A stretch of 64,000 nt of DNA from CAISKJ01 sp046351555 (GTDB lineage: Bacteria > Myxococcota_A > Polyangia > Polyangiales > Ga0077539), in contig JAXLYI010000008.1 in NCBI GenBank assembly GCA_046351555.1, forward strand, positions 310,001 through 374,000, read 5' to 3'. Under the pieces are notes generated by a model that searched no databases, had not been told where the DNA came from, and saw nothing but the letters and a program-made list of their open reading frames with translations. The first letter of the stretch is position 1. Every line of letters begins with the position of its first letter. A program made the position numbers and the translations under genes. Below are positions 25,941 through 35,186 of this stretch, one piece after another.

Positions 25941-27062
25941 TTGCGTACGAGCCCGTTCGCGTTCCTCCCCCTCGCCGCGGCACTGCTCGCGGCGCCTTCC
26001 GTGGCGTTCGCGCAGCCGAGCGAGGCCGACCGCGCGGAGGCGCGGCGGCAGTTCCAGTCCGGCGTGCAGCAGTTTCAGCAGCGCTCGTTCGCGCCCGCGC
26101 TGGAGGCCTTCCAGGCCGCCTACCGCATCGCGCCGCACCCGTCGGTGCGCAAGAACATGGCCTTCTGCCTCCAGGAGATGGGCCGCGAGGGCGAGGCGCT
26201 CGAGCAGTTCGAGCTCTACCTCAGCGAAGCGCAGGCCGTCCCGCCCGCCGAGCGCCGCACCATCGAGCAGCGCATCCGCGCGCTGCGGGCCCGCGTCTCC
26301 GATGTCACCCTCGCGGTGACGCCCGCCGACGCGCTCAGCCTCGTCGTCACCGTCGACGAGCGCGTGGTCTCCCTCGCCCGCCCGGTGCGCCTCGCCGCCG
26401 GCCACCACACCGTCCGCGCCGTCGCGACGGGCTACGTCGCCGCCACCCGCGAGATCGACACCGTCGCGGGCCAGGCGCAGTCCCTCTCGCTCACCCTCGA
26501 GCAGGAGGCCCCCGCGCCGCCGCCGCCTCCTCCACCGCCCCCTCCCCCGCCGCCTCCGCCGCCCCCTCCCCCGCCGGACCCGTCGGGCTCGGTGCTCACA
26601 CCGCCGCCCGGCGGCTCGGGCCAGGGTCCGCTCTCCTCGTCGACCGAGGACGTCGCCCCGCCGACGAGCAACCCCGTGCTCACGCCCGAGGAGCGCCACG
26701 GCCTGCCGCCCGCGGTCTTCTACGCCGTCGCGGGCGTGACGGGCGCCGCGGCGATCGCGTGGGGCGTCTGCGGCGCGCTCGCCCTCTCGCGCAACAGCGA
26801 CTACGACGCCACCGTCGCCAGCGTGAACGGCCGCCCCGCCAGCGACCCCGCCGTGCCCGGGCTCATCACGCAGGGCCGGGATCAGGCCGCGAGCGCCAAC
26901 CAGCTCGCGCTCTTCGCCGACGTCGCGATGGGCGTCACGCTCGCGGGCGCCGTGGCGGGGACGATCCTCTTCCTCAAGACCGACTTCGGGGGCCACCGCG
27001 TCAACGTGACGGCGGCCCCCAGCGCCCACGGCGGCACGCTCAGCCTCGGCGGCTCCTTCTAG
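25941..27062 (+). CDS. Secreted TPR/PEGA protein with polyproline linker and C-terminal helices
   Basis: 373 residues. The start is a TTG at 25941 after GGAGAGAAG. A signal peptide (MRTSPFAFLPLAAALL, cleaved near AFAQ) leads into TPR-like helices (about 28-110) and a PEGA-like beta-domain (about 115-190). A tract of over 20 consecutive prolines (nt about 26513-26577) separates this from a C-terminal part with two hydrophobic helices around 255-280 and 320-345. Such proteins are common in Myxococcota, often near kinases; the role is unknown. Its 3' end overlaps the convergent neighbour by 23 bp. Confidence 0.8.
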   Translation: MRTSPFAFLPLAAALLAAPSVAFAQPSEADRAEARRQFQSGVQQFQQRSFAPALEAFQAAYRIAPHPSVRKNMAFCLQEMGREGEALEQFELYLSEAQAVPPAERRTIEQRIRALRARVSDVTLAVTPADALSLVVTVDERVVSLARPVRLAAGHHTVRAVATGYVAATREIDTVAGQAQSLSLTLEQEAPAPPPPPPPPPPPPPPPPPPPPDPSGSVLTPPPGGSGQGPLSSSTEDVAPPTSNPVLTPEERHGLPPAVFYAVAGVTGAAAIAWGVCGALALSRNSDYDATVASVNGRPASDPAVPGLITQGRDQAASANQLALFADVAMGVTLAGAVAGTILFLKTDFGGHRVNVTAAPSAHGGTLSLGGSF

Positions 27063-29013
27063 CCAGCGCCACCGCCGCCAACGCGCACACCGCCCACGCG
27101 AGGCCGCGCGGCGCGGCGCGCCCTTCGCCGGGCACGTCGCAGCCGCAGCCCGTGTTGCCGGGGTCGATGACGAGGTCGCCCGCGTCGGGGCCGTCGAGGC
27201 CCGCGTCCTTCGCGGCGGGGACGTCCCGCGCGGCGACGTCCGCAAGCGCCGCGTCGTCGACCGAGACGTCGGCGCGCGCGGCGTCCATCGCGCCGGCGTC
27301 GGGGAGCGCCTCGCGGACGCACTGCCCGCTCGCGCAGCGGGTGCCCGCGGGGCAGCTCACGCCGGCGCAGCGGTCGGCGACGCAGCGCCCGAGGATCGAG
27401 TCGCAGCGCGAGCCCACCGGGCACGTCACGCCCTCGCAGGGCCGCACGCAGCGGGCGACGTCGCCGGTGCAGTCGACCAGCGCCTCGGCGGGGCACATGA
27501 GCATGCCGCAGCCCGCCGCCTCGCAGCGGCCTCGGCCCTCGTTGCAGGTGGCCCCCGACGCGCAGGCGACGCAGGGGCAGTTGGGCACGCAGCGGCCCGC
27601 CTCGCAGTGCTGGCGCGGCGGGCAGAGGACGCCCGAGCACGGGTTGACGCAGGCGCCGCCGCGGCACACCTCGCCGACGGGGCAGCGGGCGCCGTCGCAC
27701 GGGTCCTGGCAGCCGCGGGGGCCGCACACCTGGCCCTCGGGGCACGCGACGCGCGCGCAGGGCGTCGGGAGGCAGTAGGTGGCGCCGGCGTCGCCCGCGA
27801 CGCAGGTCTGGCCGTCGGGGCACGCGCCCTCGACGCACTGCGGGGCGCAGAGGCCGTTCACGCAAGTGGTGTTGCTCGGGCAGGTCGGCGAGGTGCCGTC
27901 GCAGTTGAGGTCGCGCGCGGAGGCGCAGCTCTCGACGGCGCCGGGGTTCACCGCGCGGTCGCGGTCGTTGCAGTCGTTGCCGCCGCAGGCCATGTCGCGG
28001 AAGCCGTCGCCGTCGCCGTCGGGGCAGATGGCGGTGTCGTCCTCGTTGAGCCCCGCGACGGCGTCGAGCTCGGCGTCGAACGACCAGAACTGGCACGCCG
28101 GCGAGGGGTTGCCGTTGTTGCCCGCGACGACCGAGGCGTAGCGGAAGGTGAGGCCGCAGGGCAGCGCGAACACCTGCACGATGCCGTCGCGCTGCGTGGG
28201 GTTGTTGAGGTTGGGCGTGAGCGCGGGGCCGACGGACTGACCGCCGACGCTTATGTCGGGGATCCAGCCCTGGAGGAAGGCACGGACGAGGACGGCGGGG
28301 TTCCAGCGGTTGGCGTCGGGTCGGCCGGCCTCGGCGACCTCGGTGGCGTTGGGGTTGTTGGAGAGCCACACGCTGAACTCGAACGACTCGCACGGCAGCG
28401 GCCCGTGGTCGGTGAAGGGGAACACCGCCACCCGGTTGCCCTCGCCCCCGAGGTCGAAGACGGCGCCGTGCTCGGGGAGGAAGAGCGCCTGCTCGCCGTC
28501 GCACACGCGGTCGCCGTCGGCGTGGCCCGGCGTGCCGATGTAGAAGCGGTCGACCTCGGCGTTGTAGCAGTCGAGGCCGTTGAGGGTGTCCTCGTAGCGG
28601 CGATCCCACCCGAAGCGGTAGTCGGAGTCCATCGCGTACGAGCGAGGCGGCCCGCCCGACGGCGCGCAGTAGCCCGAGGGGACGCCGTCGCCGTAGTAGA
28701 GCCACACCTGGCCCCCGTTGTACTGCCGCCCCACCGCGCGGTTGATGTCGCTCGCGGAGTTGGGCGCGCCCTTGATGAGCCGCGCGAACCGCAGCATCCG
28801 CGCGTCGCGCCCGTCGCGCGTCTGGAAGACGCCGGCGCGCCGCTCGGCCGCCGGCAGCGCGTCGAAGCACGCGGTCCCGTTGGCGATGCAACTGCCGCAG
28901 TTGACCGCGTCCTCCCCGCAGTTGGTGCAGGTGCCGCGGACGGGCTGCGCGGCGGCCGCGGCGGGGGCGAGGAGGATCGACGCGGCGGCGAGGGCGCGGA
29001 GGAGGGTGCGCAT
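27040..29013 (-). CDS. Secreted Cys-rich protein with MYXO-CTERM-like sorting tail
   Basis: 657 residues from the ATG at 29013, which begins a clear signal peptide (MRTLLRALAAASILLAPAAAAAQ); the upstream 13 codons are dropped. Residues about 25-300 are a domain of unknown fold. Next comes a MopE-like metal-binding motif (DGDGDGFRDMACGGNDCNDRDRAVNPG shape, nt about 27950-28025) and then seven or eight short EGF-like Cys-rich modules with CPxGxxC spacing. The C-terminus reads GCGC, then a hydrophobic helix, then RRSRRG, matching the MYXO-CTERM tripartite signal for lipid attachment and surface display. Surface location is therefore inferred; the ligand is unknown. Confidence 0.82.
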   Translation of the reverse strand: MRTLLRALAAASILLAPAAAAAQPVRGTCTNCGEDAVNCGSCIANGTACFDALPAAERRAGVFQTRDGRDARMLRFARLIKGAPNSASDINRAVGRQYNGGQVWLYYGDGVPSGYCAPSGGPPRSYAMDSDYRFGWDRRYEDTLNGLDCYNAEVDRFYIGTPGHADGDRVCDGEQALFLPEHGAVFDLGGEGNRVAVFPFTDHGPLPCESFEFSVWLSNNPNATEVAEAGRPDANRWNPAVLVRAFLQGWIPDISVGGQSVGPALTPNLNNPTQRDGIVQVFALPCGLTFRYASVVAGNNGNPSPACQFWSFDAELDAVAGLNEDDTAICPDGDGDGFRDMACGGNDCNDRDRAVNPGAVESCASARDLNCDGTSPTCPSNTTCVNGLCAPQCVEGACPDGQTCVAGDAGATYCLPTPCARVACPEGQVCGPRGCQDPCDGARCPVGEVCRGGACVNPCSGVLCPPRQHCEAGRCVPNCPCVACASGATCNEGRGRCEAAGCGMLMCPAEALVDCTGDVARCVRPCEGVTCPVGSRCDSILGRCVADRCAGVSCPAGTRCASGQCVREALPDAGAMDAARADVSVDDAALADVAARDVPAAKDAGLDGPDAGDLVIDPGNTGCGCDVPGEGRAAPRGLAWAVCALAAVALARRSRRG

Positions 29014-29096
29014 GGCGGAGGGAGATTCACACGGGCGAGCGCGCGAGCACAACGGGCTCCCGGCCGTGGAAGAGGTGTGATAGCGGTGGATGCGTC

Positions 29097-30656
29097 ATGC
29101 GCGCGTTGGTGCTCGGTGCGGTGTTGGCGGGGTGCATCCCCTACGTGGACTTCGGCCCCGACTGCCTGAACACGAACAGTTGCCCCGACGCGGGCGACGC
29201 AGGCGACGCAGCGCGGAAGGACGCCGCGGTGGAGGCGGGAATCGACGCGCCCGACGCGGACGCGGGGCCCGACGTGACGAGCGAGCCCGCGGCGGAGGGC
29301 GGCGCGGACGTCGCGGCGGAGGACGTCGGGCTCGACGCGGAGGGCGAGGCGGGTGTCGATGTGGCGATGGAGGCGGCGGTGGAGGCGGCGGTCGACGCGC
29401 CGCGCGAGCTCGCGTGCGGCGCGGGCCTGCGCGCGTGCGGCGAGGCGTGCGTGAACACGCTCGACGACGTGTCGAACTGCGGCGCGTGCGGGCGGGCGTG
29501 CCGCGGCGATCAGGCCTGCGCGGGCGGCGCGTGCGAGTGCGCGGCGGGGCGCGTCGAGTGCGGCAGCGCGTGCCGCAACCTCCAGACGGACGCGATGCAC
29601 TGCGGGCGATGCGGCAACGCCTGCGCGAGCGGGAGCTGCGTGGCGGGCGCGTGCGCCTGCGCGGCGGGCGAGGCGGCGTGCGACGGCGCGTGCCGCAACC
29701 TCCAGACGGACGCGATGCACTGCGGGCGATGCGGCAACGCGTGCCGGAGCGGCGCGTGCGCGGCGGGCGCGTGCCTCGCGGAGCAGCGGAGCTGCCGGAC
29801 CGCGGGGACGCCGGGCTGCGGGCTGGTGGAGGTCGCGGGCGGGACGTTCACGATGGGGACGCCGCTGGAGTGCGGAGCGGGCGTCGACCCGTGGCTCTGC
29901 GCGGTCAACTCCACGCCGGCGCAGGGCCCGGTGACGATCGACGCGTTCGCGATCGACGCCTACGAGGTGACGGTGGCGCGCTTCCGGGAGTTCTGGCTCG
30001 CCCGCGCGGCGGACGGCGGCGCGTCGTTGCGCGCAGCGCCGGTGCGGTACCCGGGAGGGCGCGAGATGCCTTGGTTCGGGGAGGGTCAGGCGCCGCTGCC
30101 GGCGGATGTGCAGTGCAACTTCACCACGGCCGCCGGGGCCGCGCGCGGAGCGCACCCGATCAACTGCTTGACGTGGACGACGGCGATGGAGTTCTGCGTG
30201 TGGGACGGCGGGCGGCTGCCGACGGAGGCGGAGTGGGAGTTCGCCGCGCGCGGGCGGCCGGTGCCCAGCGAGGGACTTACGGCAGGGCGAGGATGGCCCT
30301 GGGGCAACGAAGCGCCGACGGGCTGCGCGCGCGCTCACGTCGGCGGGTGCGCCGGTGAGGACGGCGCGCTCACGCGGCGGGTGGGACGGTTCGCGGCATC
30401 GGGCGGAATCTACGATCTGGCGGGCAACGTCGACGAACTGATGGCGGATCGATACGAGCTCTACACAAACACCGCTTGCTGGGGACGCTTCGGGGTGAGC
30501 AACCCGCTCTGCCCTCCACTTTCCGCGACTGACCTCCGACGAACAGTGCGTAGCGGTTCATGGATCTCAACTGAGGTGCGAAGCGCGACGAGGCGACTGC
30601 AGGGATCAAACGAGCTGCTCGGGTACGTCGGATTTCGCTGCGCCCGCTCGCGATAA
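29097..30656 (+). CDS. Lipoprotein with Cys-rich repeats and formylglycine-generating enzyme-like (FGE) domain
   Basis: 519 residues. A short lipoprotein signal ends in LAGC, followed by an Asp/Ala-rich linker (about 20-100) and three or four Cys-rich CGACG/CGRCGNAC modules. From about residue 240 the FGE-sulfatase (SUMF1-like) domain begins: EVAGGTFTMGT, YEVTVARFREF, HPINCLTWTTAMEFCVWDGGRLPTEAEWEFAARG split across 350-385, and GSWISTEVRSATR with FRCARSR at the end. The enzyme family oxidises Cys to formylglycine, but many bacterial members are binding proteins; the active-site Cys pair is not clearly present, so a non-enzymatic role is likely. It is divergent from the MYXO-CTERM gene. Confidence 0.83.
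   Translation: MRALVLGAVLAGCIPYVDFGPDCLNTNSCPDAGDAGDAARKDAAVEAGIDAPDADAGPDVTSEPAAEGGADVAAEDVGLDAEGEAGVDVAMEAAVEAAVDAPRELACGAGLRACGEACVNTLDDVSNCGACGRACRGDQACAGGACECAAGRVECGSACRNLQTDAMHCGRCGNACASGSCVAGACACAAGEAACDGACRNLQTDAMHCGRCGNACRSGACAAGACLAEQRSCRTAGTPGCGLVEVAGGTFTMGTPLECGAGVDPWLCAVNSTPAQGPVTIDAFAIDAYEVTVARFREFWLARAADGGASLRAAPVRYPGGREMPWFGEGQAPLPADVQCNFTTAAGAARGAHPINCLTWTTAMEFCVWDGGRLPTEAEWEFAARGRPVPSEGLTAGRGWPWGNEAPTGCARAHVGGCAGEDGALTRRVGRFAASGGIYDLAGNVDELMADRYELYTNTACWGRFGVSNPLCPPLSATDLRRTVRSGSWISTEVRSATRRLQGSNELLGYVGFRCARSR
29566..29740 (+). repeat. Exact 55-bp direct repeat, 120-bp period
   Basis: Positions 29566-29620 and 29686-29740 are identical and encode the same Cys-rich module (CRNLQTDAMHCGRCGN). 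Identity at synonymous positions points to a recent in-frame duplication or gene conversion within the lipoprotein. Confidence 0.9.
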
Positions 30657-30742
30657 CGCAGCCGTTGCGCGATTTTCTTCGCAGGTGAATTCCTCGACGC
30701 TCCCCTTGCGACGATTCGCAGAATTTCGGTACATCTTCCGCG

Positions 30743-32191
30743 ATGAAACCGCGTGAGATCTTCCTCGCTTCGCTCGCTTGCGCCGCGCTCGCAGCGTCCT
30801 GCACGGACACCCCGACTCCGCCTCCGCCCCCGACCAACGACGTCCCGCAGGATCGCGTCGACGCGACCCTCGACGCGACCCCCGACGCGACCATCGATCA
30901 GCCCACGCCCGATGTGATCGCAGATGCAGGAACCGATGCTGCGCCGATGGACATCGGCCCCGACCGCTTCGACGTCCCGCCGGTGGACGTGCCGCCCGGC
31001 ACCGCGTGGTGCGACATGCCGACGACCGCGGCGACGGAGGTCCGCGGCGTCACGATGCCTCCCGGCTTCTGCATCCGGCGCTACGCGGCCTTCCCGCTGA
31101 CCAACCCGATCACGTTCGGACAGCCTCGCGTGCTGGCCTTCGCGCCGGGAGGCGACCTCTTCGTTTCATCTCCGTCCATGACAGGTCCGGGCGGCACGGG
31201 CCCCGGCATCAACGCGATCGCCATCCTGCCCGATGACAATCGCGACGGCATCGCGGACGGCGTTCTTCGGTACGCCGAAGGTGCCGCCGTCAACCTCCGG
31301 ACGGACATGTTCGCCCAGCCCGGTACCGTCCACGGCCTCCTCTTCCAGCCCGGCTTCCTCTACTTCACCAACCACAACGGCGTGTACCGCGTGCCCTTCC
31401 GCGAGGGCGACCGGCGCCTCGCCGCGGGCGTCACCCCCGAGCTCATCGCCGACCTCGGCAACTCCGAGCGCTGGACGCACACCCTCGCCGCCGGCCCCGA
31501 CGGGACGCTCTACGTCTCCATGGGCATCTACGGCTCGTCCACCTGCCCGTACCCGTCGCCCGAGCGCGGCGCGATCCTCGCGATCGGACCCGGGCACTCG
31601 ATGCTCGCCGGCGGGCGCGTCACCTTCGGCGACATCGTCGCGCGCGGCTTCCGCAACCCGATGTACATCCGCTGCCACGCCTGGGGCTGCTTCGCCGCCG
31701 AGCTCACCGACGACGGGTGGACGGCGCCGGGGCGCGAGAAGATCGTCCGCTTCGCCGCGGGCCAGGACTACGGCTACCCCTGCTGCTACGACCGCGGCTC
31801 GCCGTCGCCCTCCAACCCGATGGGCGCCGCGTTCAACTGCGGCAACGTGACGGCGAGCCAGCTCGGCTTCCCCGTGGGCCACACGCCCTTCGGCCACGAC
31901 TTCGCGCCGTCCACGTGGCCCGCGCCCTACGCCAACGGCCTCTTCGTCGGGCTCCACGGCGTCGTCGGCTCGTGGATGTACACCGGCATCAACTGGGCCC
32001 CCACCACCGGCGACGCCCACGAAATCCAGGCCGCCCAGGCGATGAACTTCCTCACCGGCTGGGGCCATGGCACGCCCAACGAGGGCCGCGTCGCCGACCT
32101 GACGTTCGCCCCCGACGGCCGCATGTTCTTCACCGACGACCAGCTCGGCCACGTCTACTGGATCGCCCCCACCACGCTCCGCCGCCCCTGA
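30743..32191 (+). CDS. Lipoprotein with glucose/sorbosone dehydrogenase-like beta-propeller
   Basis: 482 residues. A lipoprotein signal ends in LAASCTD, followed by a Pro/Asp-rich linker with VDATLDATPDAT repeats. From about residue 88 the sequence resembles the PQQ-type sorbosone dehydrogenase propeller: LPPGF-like opening, VLAFAPGGDLFVSSP, HTLAAGPDGTLYVSMG, ARGFRNPMYI, GQDYGYPCCYD and the final ADLTFAPDGRMFFTDDQLGHVYWI. The fold would bind a quinone cofactor and oxidise sugars or aldoses in the periplasm; cofactor residues cannot be verified by eye. A short gap follows to the next lipoprotein gene. Confidence 0.85.
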   Translation: MKPREIFLASLACAALAASCTDTPTPPPPPTNDVPQDRVDATLDATPDATIDQPTPDVIADAGTDAAPMDIGPDRFDVPPVDVPPGTAWCDMPTTAATEVRGVTMPPGFCIRRYAAFPLTNPITFGQPRVLAFAPGGDLFVSSPSMTGPGGTGPGINAIAILPDDNRDGIADGVLRYAEGAAVNLRTDMFAQPGTVHGLLFQPGFLYFTNHNGVYRVPFREGDRRLAAGVTPELIADLGNSERWTHTLAAGPDGTLYVSMGIYGSSTCPYPSPERGAILAIGPGHSMLAGGRVTFGDIVARGFRNPMYIRCHAWGCFAAELTDDGWTAPGREKIVRFAAGQDYGYPCCYDRGSPSPSNPMGAAFNCGNVTASQLGFPVGHTPFGHDFAPSTWPAPYANGLFVGLHGVVGSWMYTGINWAPTTGDAHEIQAAQAMNFLTGWGHGTPNEGRVADLTFAPDGRMFFTDDQLGHVYWIAPTTLRRP

Positions 32192-32204
32192 GAACGTCGC
32201 ACGC

Positions 32205-32837
32205 ATGAACCTCCGCACGATCCCCATCGTCGCGCTCGCCGCGATCGCCGCCTGCTCGCGCCAGCCCGAGCCGCCGCCCGTTCCCCTCCCGCCGCCCACG
32301 GCGACGGCCTCGCCGCACGGCCAGCTCCCCGCGGGCCATCCCCCCATGCACGGCGGCGCCGCGCCCGCCCCGGAGGCCCCCGCGCGGGAGCTCCGGTGGA
32401 GCGACCCGGTCGGCTGGCGCCGCGTCACGCCTTCGTCGTCGATGCGCCGCGCGCAGTACAGCGTCCCCGGCCCCGGCGGCGAGGCCGAGGTCACCGTCTT
32501 CTACTTCGGCACCGGCCAGGGCGGCTCCGTCGAAGACAACCTCCGCCGCTGGCACGGGCAGTTCGAAGCCGCCGCGGGCGCGCCCCCGCCGCCGCCCGAC
32601 GAGCGCCGCACCTCGCACGGCCTCACCGTCCACGTCACGCGCCGCCAAGGGCGCTACGCGGGGATGGCGATGCCCGGCGGCGCGCCGGCCGCGTCGCACG
32701 ACGACTACGCGCTGCTCGGCGCGATCGTCGAGACCCCCGACGGGCCGTGGTTCTTCAAGATGACCGGGCCCCGCACGACCGTGGAGGCCGCGGGCCGCGG
32801 CTTCGACGACCTCGTCGCGTCCTTCCAGATGCCGTGA
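32205..32837 (+). CDS. Small lipoprotein, unknown function
   Basis: 210 residues. A lipoprotein signal ends in AAIAACSR, followed by a Pro/His-rich spacer (about 20-60). The remaining domain (WSDPVGWRRVTP, FYFGTGQGGSVEDNLRRWHGQFE, FFKMTGPRTTV) has the look of small beta-rich periplasmic proteins of unknown function that occur with SirB1-type genes. Its TGA overlaps the GTG of the next gene, so the two are coupled. Confidence 0.75.
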   Translation: MNLRTIPIVALAAIAACSRQPEPPPVPLPPPTATASPHGQLPAGHPPMHGGAAPAPEAPARELRWSDPVGWRRVTPSSSMRRAQYSVPGPGGEAEVTVFYFGTGQGGSVEDNLRRWHGQFEAAAGAPPPPPDERRTSHGLTVHVTRRQGRYAGMAMPGGAPAASHDDYALLGAIVETPDGPWFFKMTGPRTTVEAAGRGFDDLVASFQMP

Positions 32838-33661
32838 GCGCGTCGCCCCTGCGCGCGCTCTTCGACCGCGAGCGTGAGCCCCCCGTGGAGGAGGCCGCGC
32901 TCCTCATCGCGCAGGATTTCGCCCCCGGCCTCGACCCCGCCGCCACCCGCGCCGCGCTCGACGCGCTCGCCGCCCCCGTCGCCCCGCGCCTCGCCCGCGC
33001 CGCCGACGACCGCGAGGCCGCCGCGCTGCTCGGCACGTGGCTCTTCGACGAGCAGGGCTTCCGCGGCAACGAGGACGACTACTACGACCCGCGCAACAGC
33101 CACCTCCACGAGGTCGTCGCGCGGCGGACGGGCATCCCCATCACGCTCGCCGTCGTGATGATCGCGGTGGGACGGCGCGCGGGCGTCCGCGTCGAGGGCA
33201 TCGGCTTCCCGGGGCATTTCCTCGCGCGCGTGTTCGGGCCCGGCGCGGGCGGCGGCGCGCTCGTCGACCCCTTCTTCCGCGGCCGCGAGGTGACGCCCGC
33301 CGCCCTCGACGCGCTCGCGCGACGCGCCCTCGGCGACCCCGCGCGGCTGCGCCCCGAGCACCTCGCGCCGGCCGACGCGCGGGCCGTCGCGGTCCGCATG
33401 CTCGGCAACCTCCGCGGCGTCCACGAGGCCCGCGGCGACCACGCCGGCGCCCTCGTCGCGTGCGACCGCCTCGTCGACCTCACGGGCTCCCCCGAGGCGC
33501 GGCGCGACCGGGCGCGGCACCTCCTCGCGCTCGGCGCACACGAGGCCGCCGCAGATGATCTCGACGCCTGGCTCCGCGCGCGCCCCGACGCGCCCGACGC
33601 GGGCGAGGTCCGTCGCTCGGTCGCGCGGCTCCGCTCGTCCGCGCGGCGCCCGCCCCAATAG
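32834..33661 (+). CDS. SirB1/transglutaminase-like protein with TPR end
   Basis: 275 residues, starting at a GTG that overlaps the preceding stop; the frame continues upstream only as a shadow. The SirB1 signature is clear: FRGNEDDYYDPRNSHLHEVVARRTGIPITLAVVMIAVGRRAGV (split at about 72-115), followed by VEGIGFPGHFLAR and LVDPFFRG. A C-terminal helical TPR-like region covers about 180-270. The family is related to transglutaminase-fold proteins, often without the catalytic Cys; its role is poorly defined. It ends 2 bp from the convergent next gene. Confidence 0.85.
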   Translation: MSASPLRALFDREREPPVEEAALLIAQDFAPGLDPAATRAALDALAAPVAPRLARAADDREAAALLGTWLFDEQGFRGNEDDYYDPRNSHLHEVVARRTGIPITLAVVMIAVGRRAGVRVEGIGFPGHFLARVFGPGAGGGALVDPFFRGREVTPAALDALARRALGDPARLRPEHLAPADARAVAVRMLGNLRGVHEARGDHAGALVACDRLVDLTGSPEARRDRARHLLALGAHEAAADDLDAWLRARPDAPDAGEVRRSVARLRSSARRPPQ

Positions 33662-33663
33662 CG

Positions 33664-34971
33664 CTACGCCGCCGGCAGCGTGAGCCGGAAGCGCGCCGCG
33701 CCCGACGCGTCGCGGATGACCTCGACCGCGCCGCCGAAGCGCTCAGCGAAGACGCGGTGGAAGCCGTCGGCCACGGCCTCGTCCTGCTCGCGGGCGCCCG
33801 CGGGCTCGCGCGGACCGACGGCCCGCACCTCGACCTCGACGCCCGCGGAGACGGCGGTCACCGTGACGGCGACGCGGCCCGGCACGTCGACGAAGCGCTG
33901 CGCGGCGCGGGTCATCAGCACGACGGCCGCCTCGGCGAGCGCGGCCGGCGTCACGCGGACGAGCGGGGCGGGCGCGGGGGCGACGTCCACCGACGCGCGG
34001 GGCGCGAGGTACGGGGCCGCGAGGGCCGCGGCCGCCTGGAGCACCTGCGAGGGGTCGCAGGACGCCGACGCGTCGTCGCCGAGGCACGCGACGCCCGACA
34101 CCACCTGCCAGGCCTCGTGCGCGAGGCCGCTCGCCTCCTGGAGGAGCGCGGCGGCCGAGCGGGCGGGCGCGTGGCGGGCGGCGGTGGCGCGGAGCTCCGC
34201 GAGCTCGGCGGCGAGGGAGGCCTGCACCGCGGCGAGCGACGCGTGCGACGCGGCGAGCGACGGGGCGGCTGCGCGCGTCAGGCGGCCGACGATGACCTCG
34301 CGGCGGTCGCGGCGCTGGGCGGACTCGGCGATCGCGCCGGCGACGTCGAGCGCCTCGGAGGCCATCACCGCGCGCAGCGCGAGCCCCGCGGCGCGGGCGA
34401 GCTCGCAGTCGAGCGCCGGGGCCACCGCGTCGCGCGCGAGCCAGACGGTGCAGACGTTCCGCGCGCCGACCGGGAGGTCCCACGCGCCGACGACGGCGCC
34501 CGGGAGCGCGGAGGTGATCGCGCCCGCGAGCTCGTGGCCCTCGAGCGACGCGAGGCCCGCGGAGAGCGCCTCGTCGAAGCCCTCCTCGCGCGCCGCCGCG
34601 ACGAGCCGCCGCCCGCCCCCGAGCGCGGATTCGAACGACGCCGCCGCGATGTCACAGCCACAACGACGCGCGAGCAGCAGCGCGAGCGCGGGCAGCGCCT
34701 CGCCGATCGACGCGTGCTCGCCGAGCGCCACCACCGCGCCGAGCAGCCCGCCGTCCTCCTCGGCCGGCGCGTCGGGCGCGGCTTCGTAGGCGTCGAGGTC
34801 CCAGGTGAGGCCGTCGGAGGCGCCGACGTCGCCCTCCACCCAGGAGATCATGCTCACCGGGCGGGGGCGCGCCGGGGCCTCCAACGGCTGCGTGGGCTCG
34901 GTCGCGGGCGACACCACGTCGTTCGATGCAGCACGCGGCGTGCCCGCGCGCGGGCGTCTCGGGGAGGTCAT
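33664..34971 (-). CDS. GAF/histidine-kinase-like signalling protein, apparently degenerate
   Basis: 435 residues from the ATG at 34971 (MTSPRRP); the 14 codons upstream are not needed. After a Pro-rich N-terminus, residues about 75-215 resemble a GAF-type sensory domain (LLARRCGCDIAAASFES, VCTVWLARDA). A long Ala-rich helix follows, and the C-terminal 110 residues have the outline of a histidine-kinase ATPase domain (AALAEAAVVLMTRAAQRF, GRVAVTVTAV). The N-box Asn and the phospho-accepting His cannot be found, so catalytic activity is doubtful. It lies upstream of the exopolysaccharide autokinase gene on the same strand, with 215 bp between, which may or may not be functional linkage. Confidence 0.6.
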   Translation of the reverse strand: MTSPRRPRAGTPRAASNDVVSPATEPTQPLEAPARPRPVSMISWVEGDVGASDGLTWDLDAYEAAPDAPAEEDGGLLGAVVALGEHASIGEALPALALLLARRCGCDIAAASFESALGGGRRLVAAAREEGFDEALSAGLASLEGHELAGAITSALPGAVVGAWDLPVGARNVCTVWLARDAVAPALDCELARAAGLALRAVMASEALDVAGAIAESAQRRDRREVIVGRLTRAAAPSLAASHASLAAVQASLAAELAELRATAARHAPARSAAALLQEASGLAHEAWQVVSGVACLGDDASASCDPSQVLQAAAALAAPYLAPRASVDVAPAPAPLVRVTPAALAEAAVVLMTRAAQRFVDVPGRVAVTVTAVSAGVEVEVRAVGPREPAGAREQDEAVADGFHRVFAERFGGAVEVIRDASGAARFRLTLPAA

Positions 34972-35186
34972 GGCGGCGCGGAGCCCTACACCAGACTCTC
35001 GCGGGCCGTCCACCGAAGAACCGCTCCCGCAAGGCTTCCGCGCGTTCGAAAGCGGCGATGTGGCAGGCGCGCCGCGCGGTCATTGCTGTGACCGCGACGC
35101 CCTGGCCTACGAACGCGGTTGCGTAGCGGCAGCCACGCGTTGCGCGGTCGCGTCGACAAAACTTCGTTGGAGGGCGGCGGGGAGGC

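Noticed and set aside
26512..26578. Low-complexity CCG/CCT tract as a possible regulatory repeat
   Set aside because: It is in frame and encodes a polyproline linker of a secreted protein.
29097..30656. CRISPR-like array from the spaced direct repeat at 29566 and 29686
   Set aside because: Only two copies, inside a coding frame and encoding a Cys-rich module.
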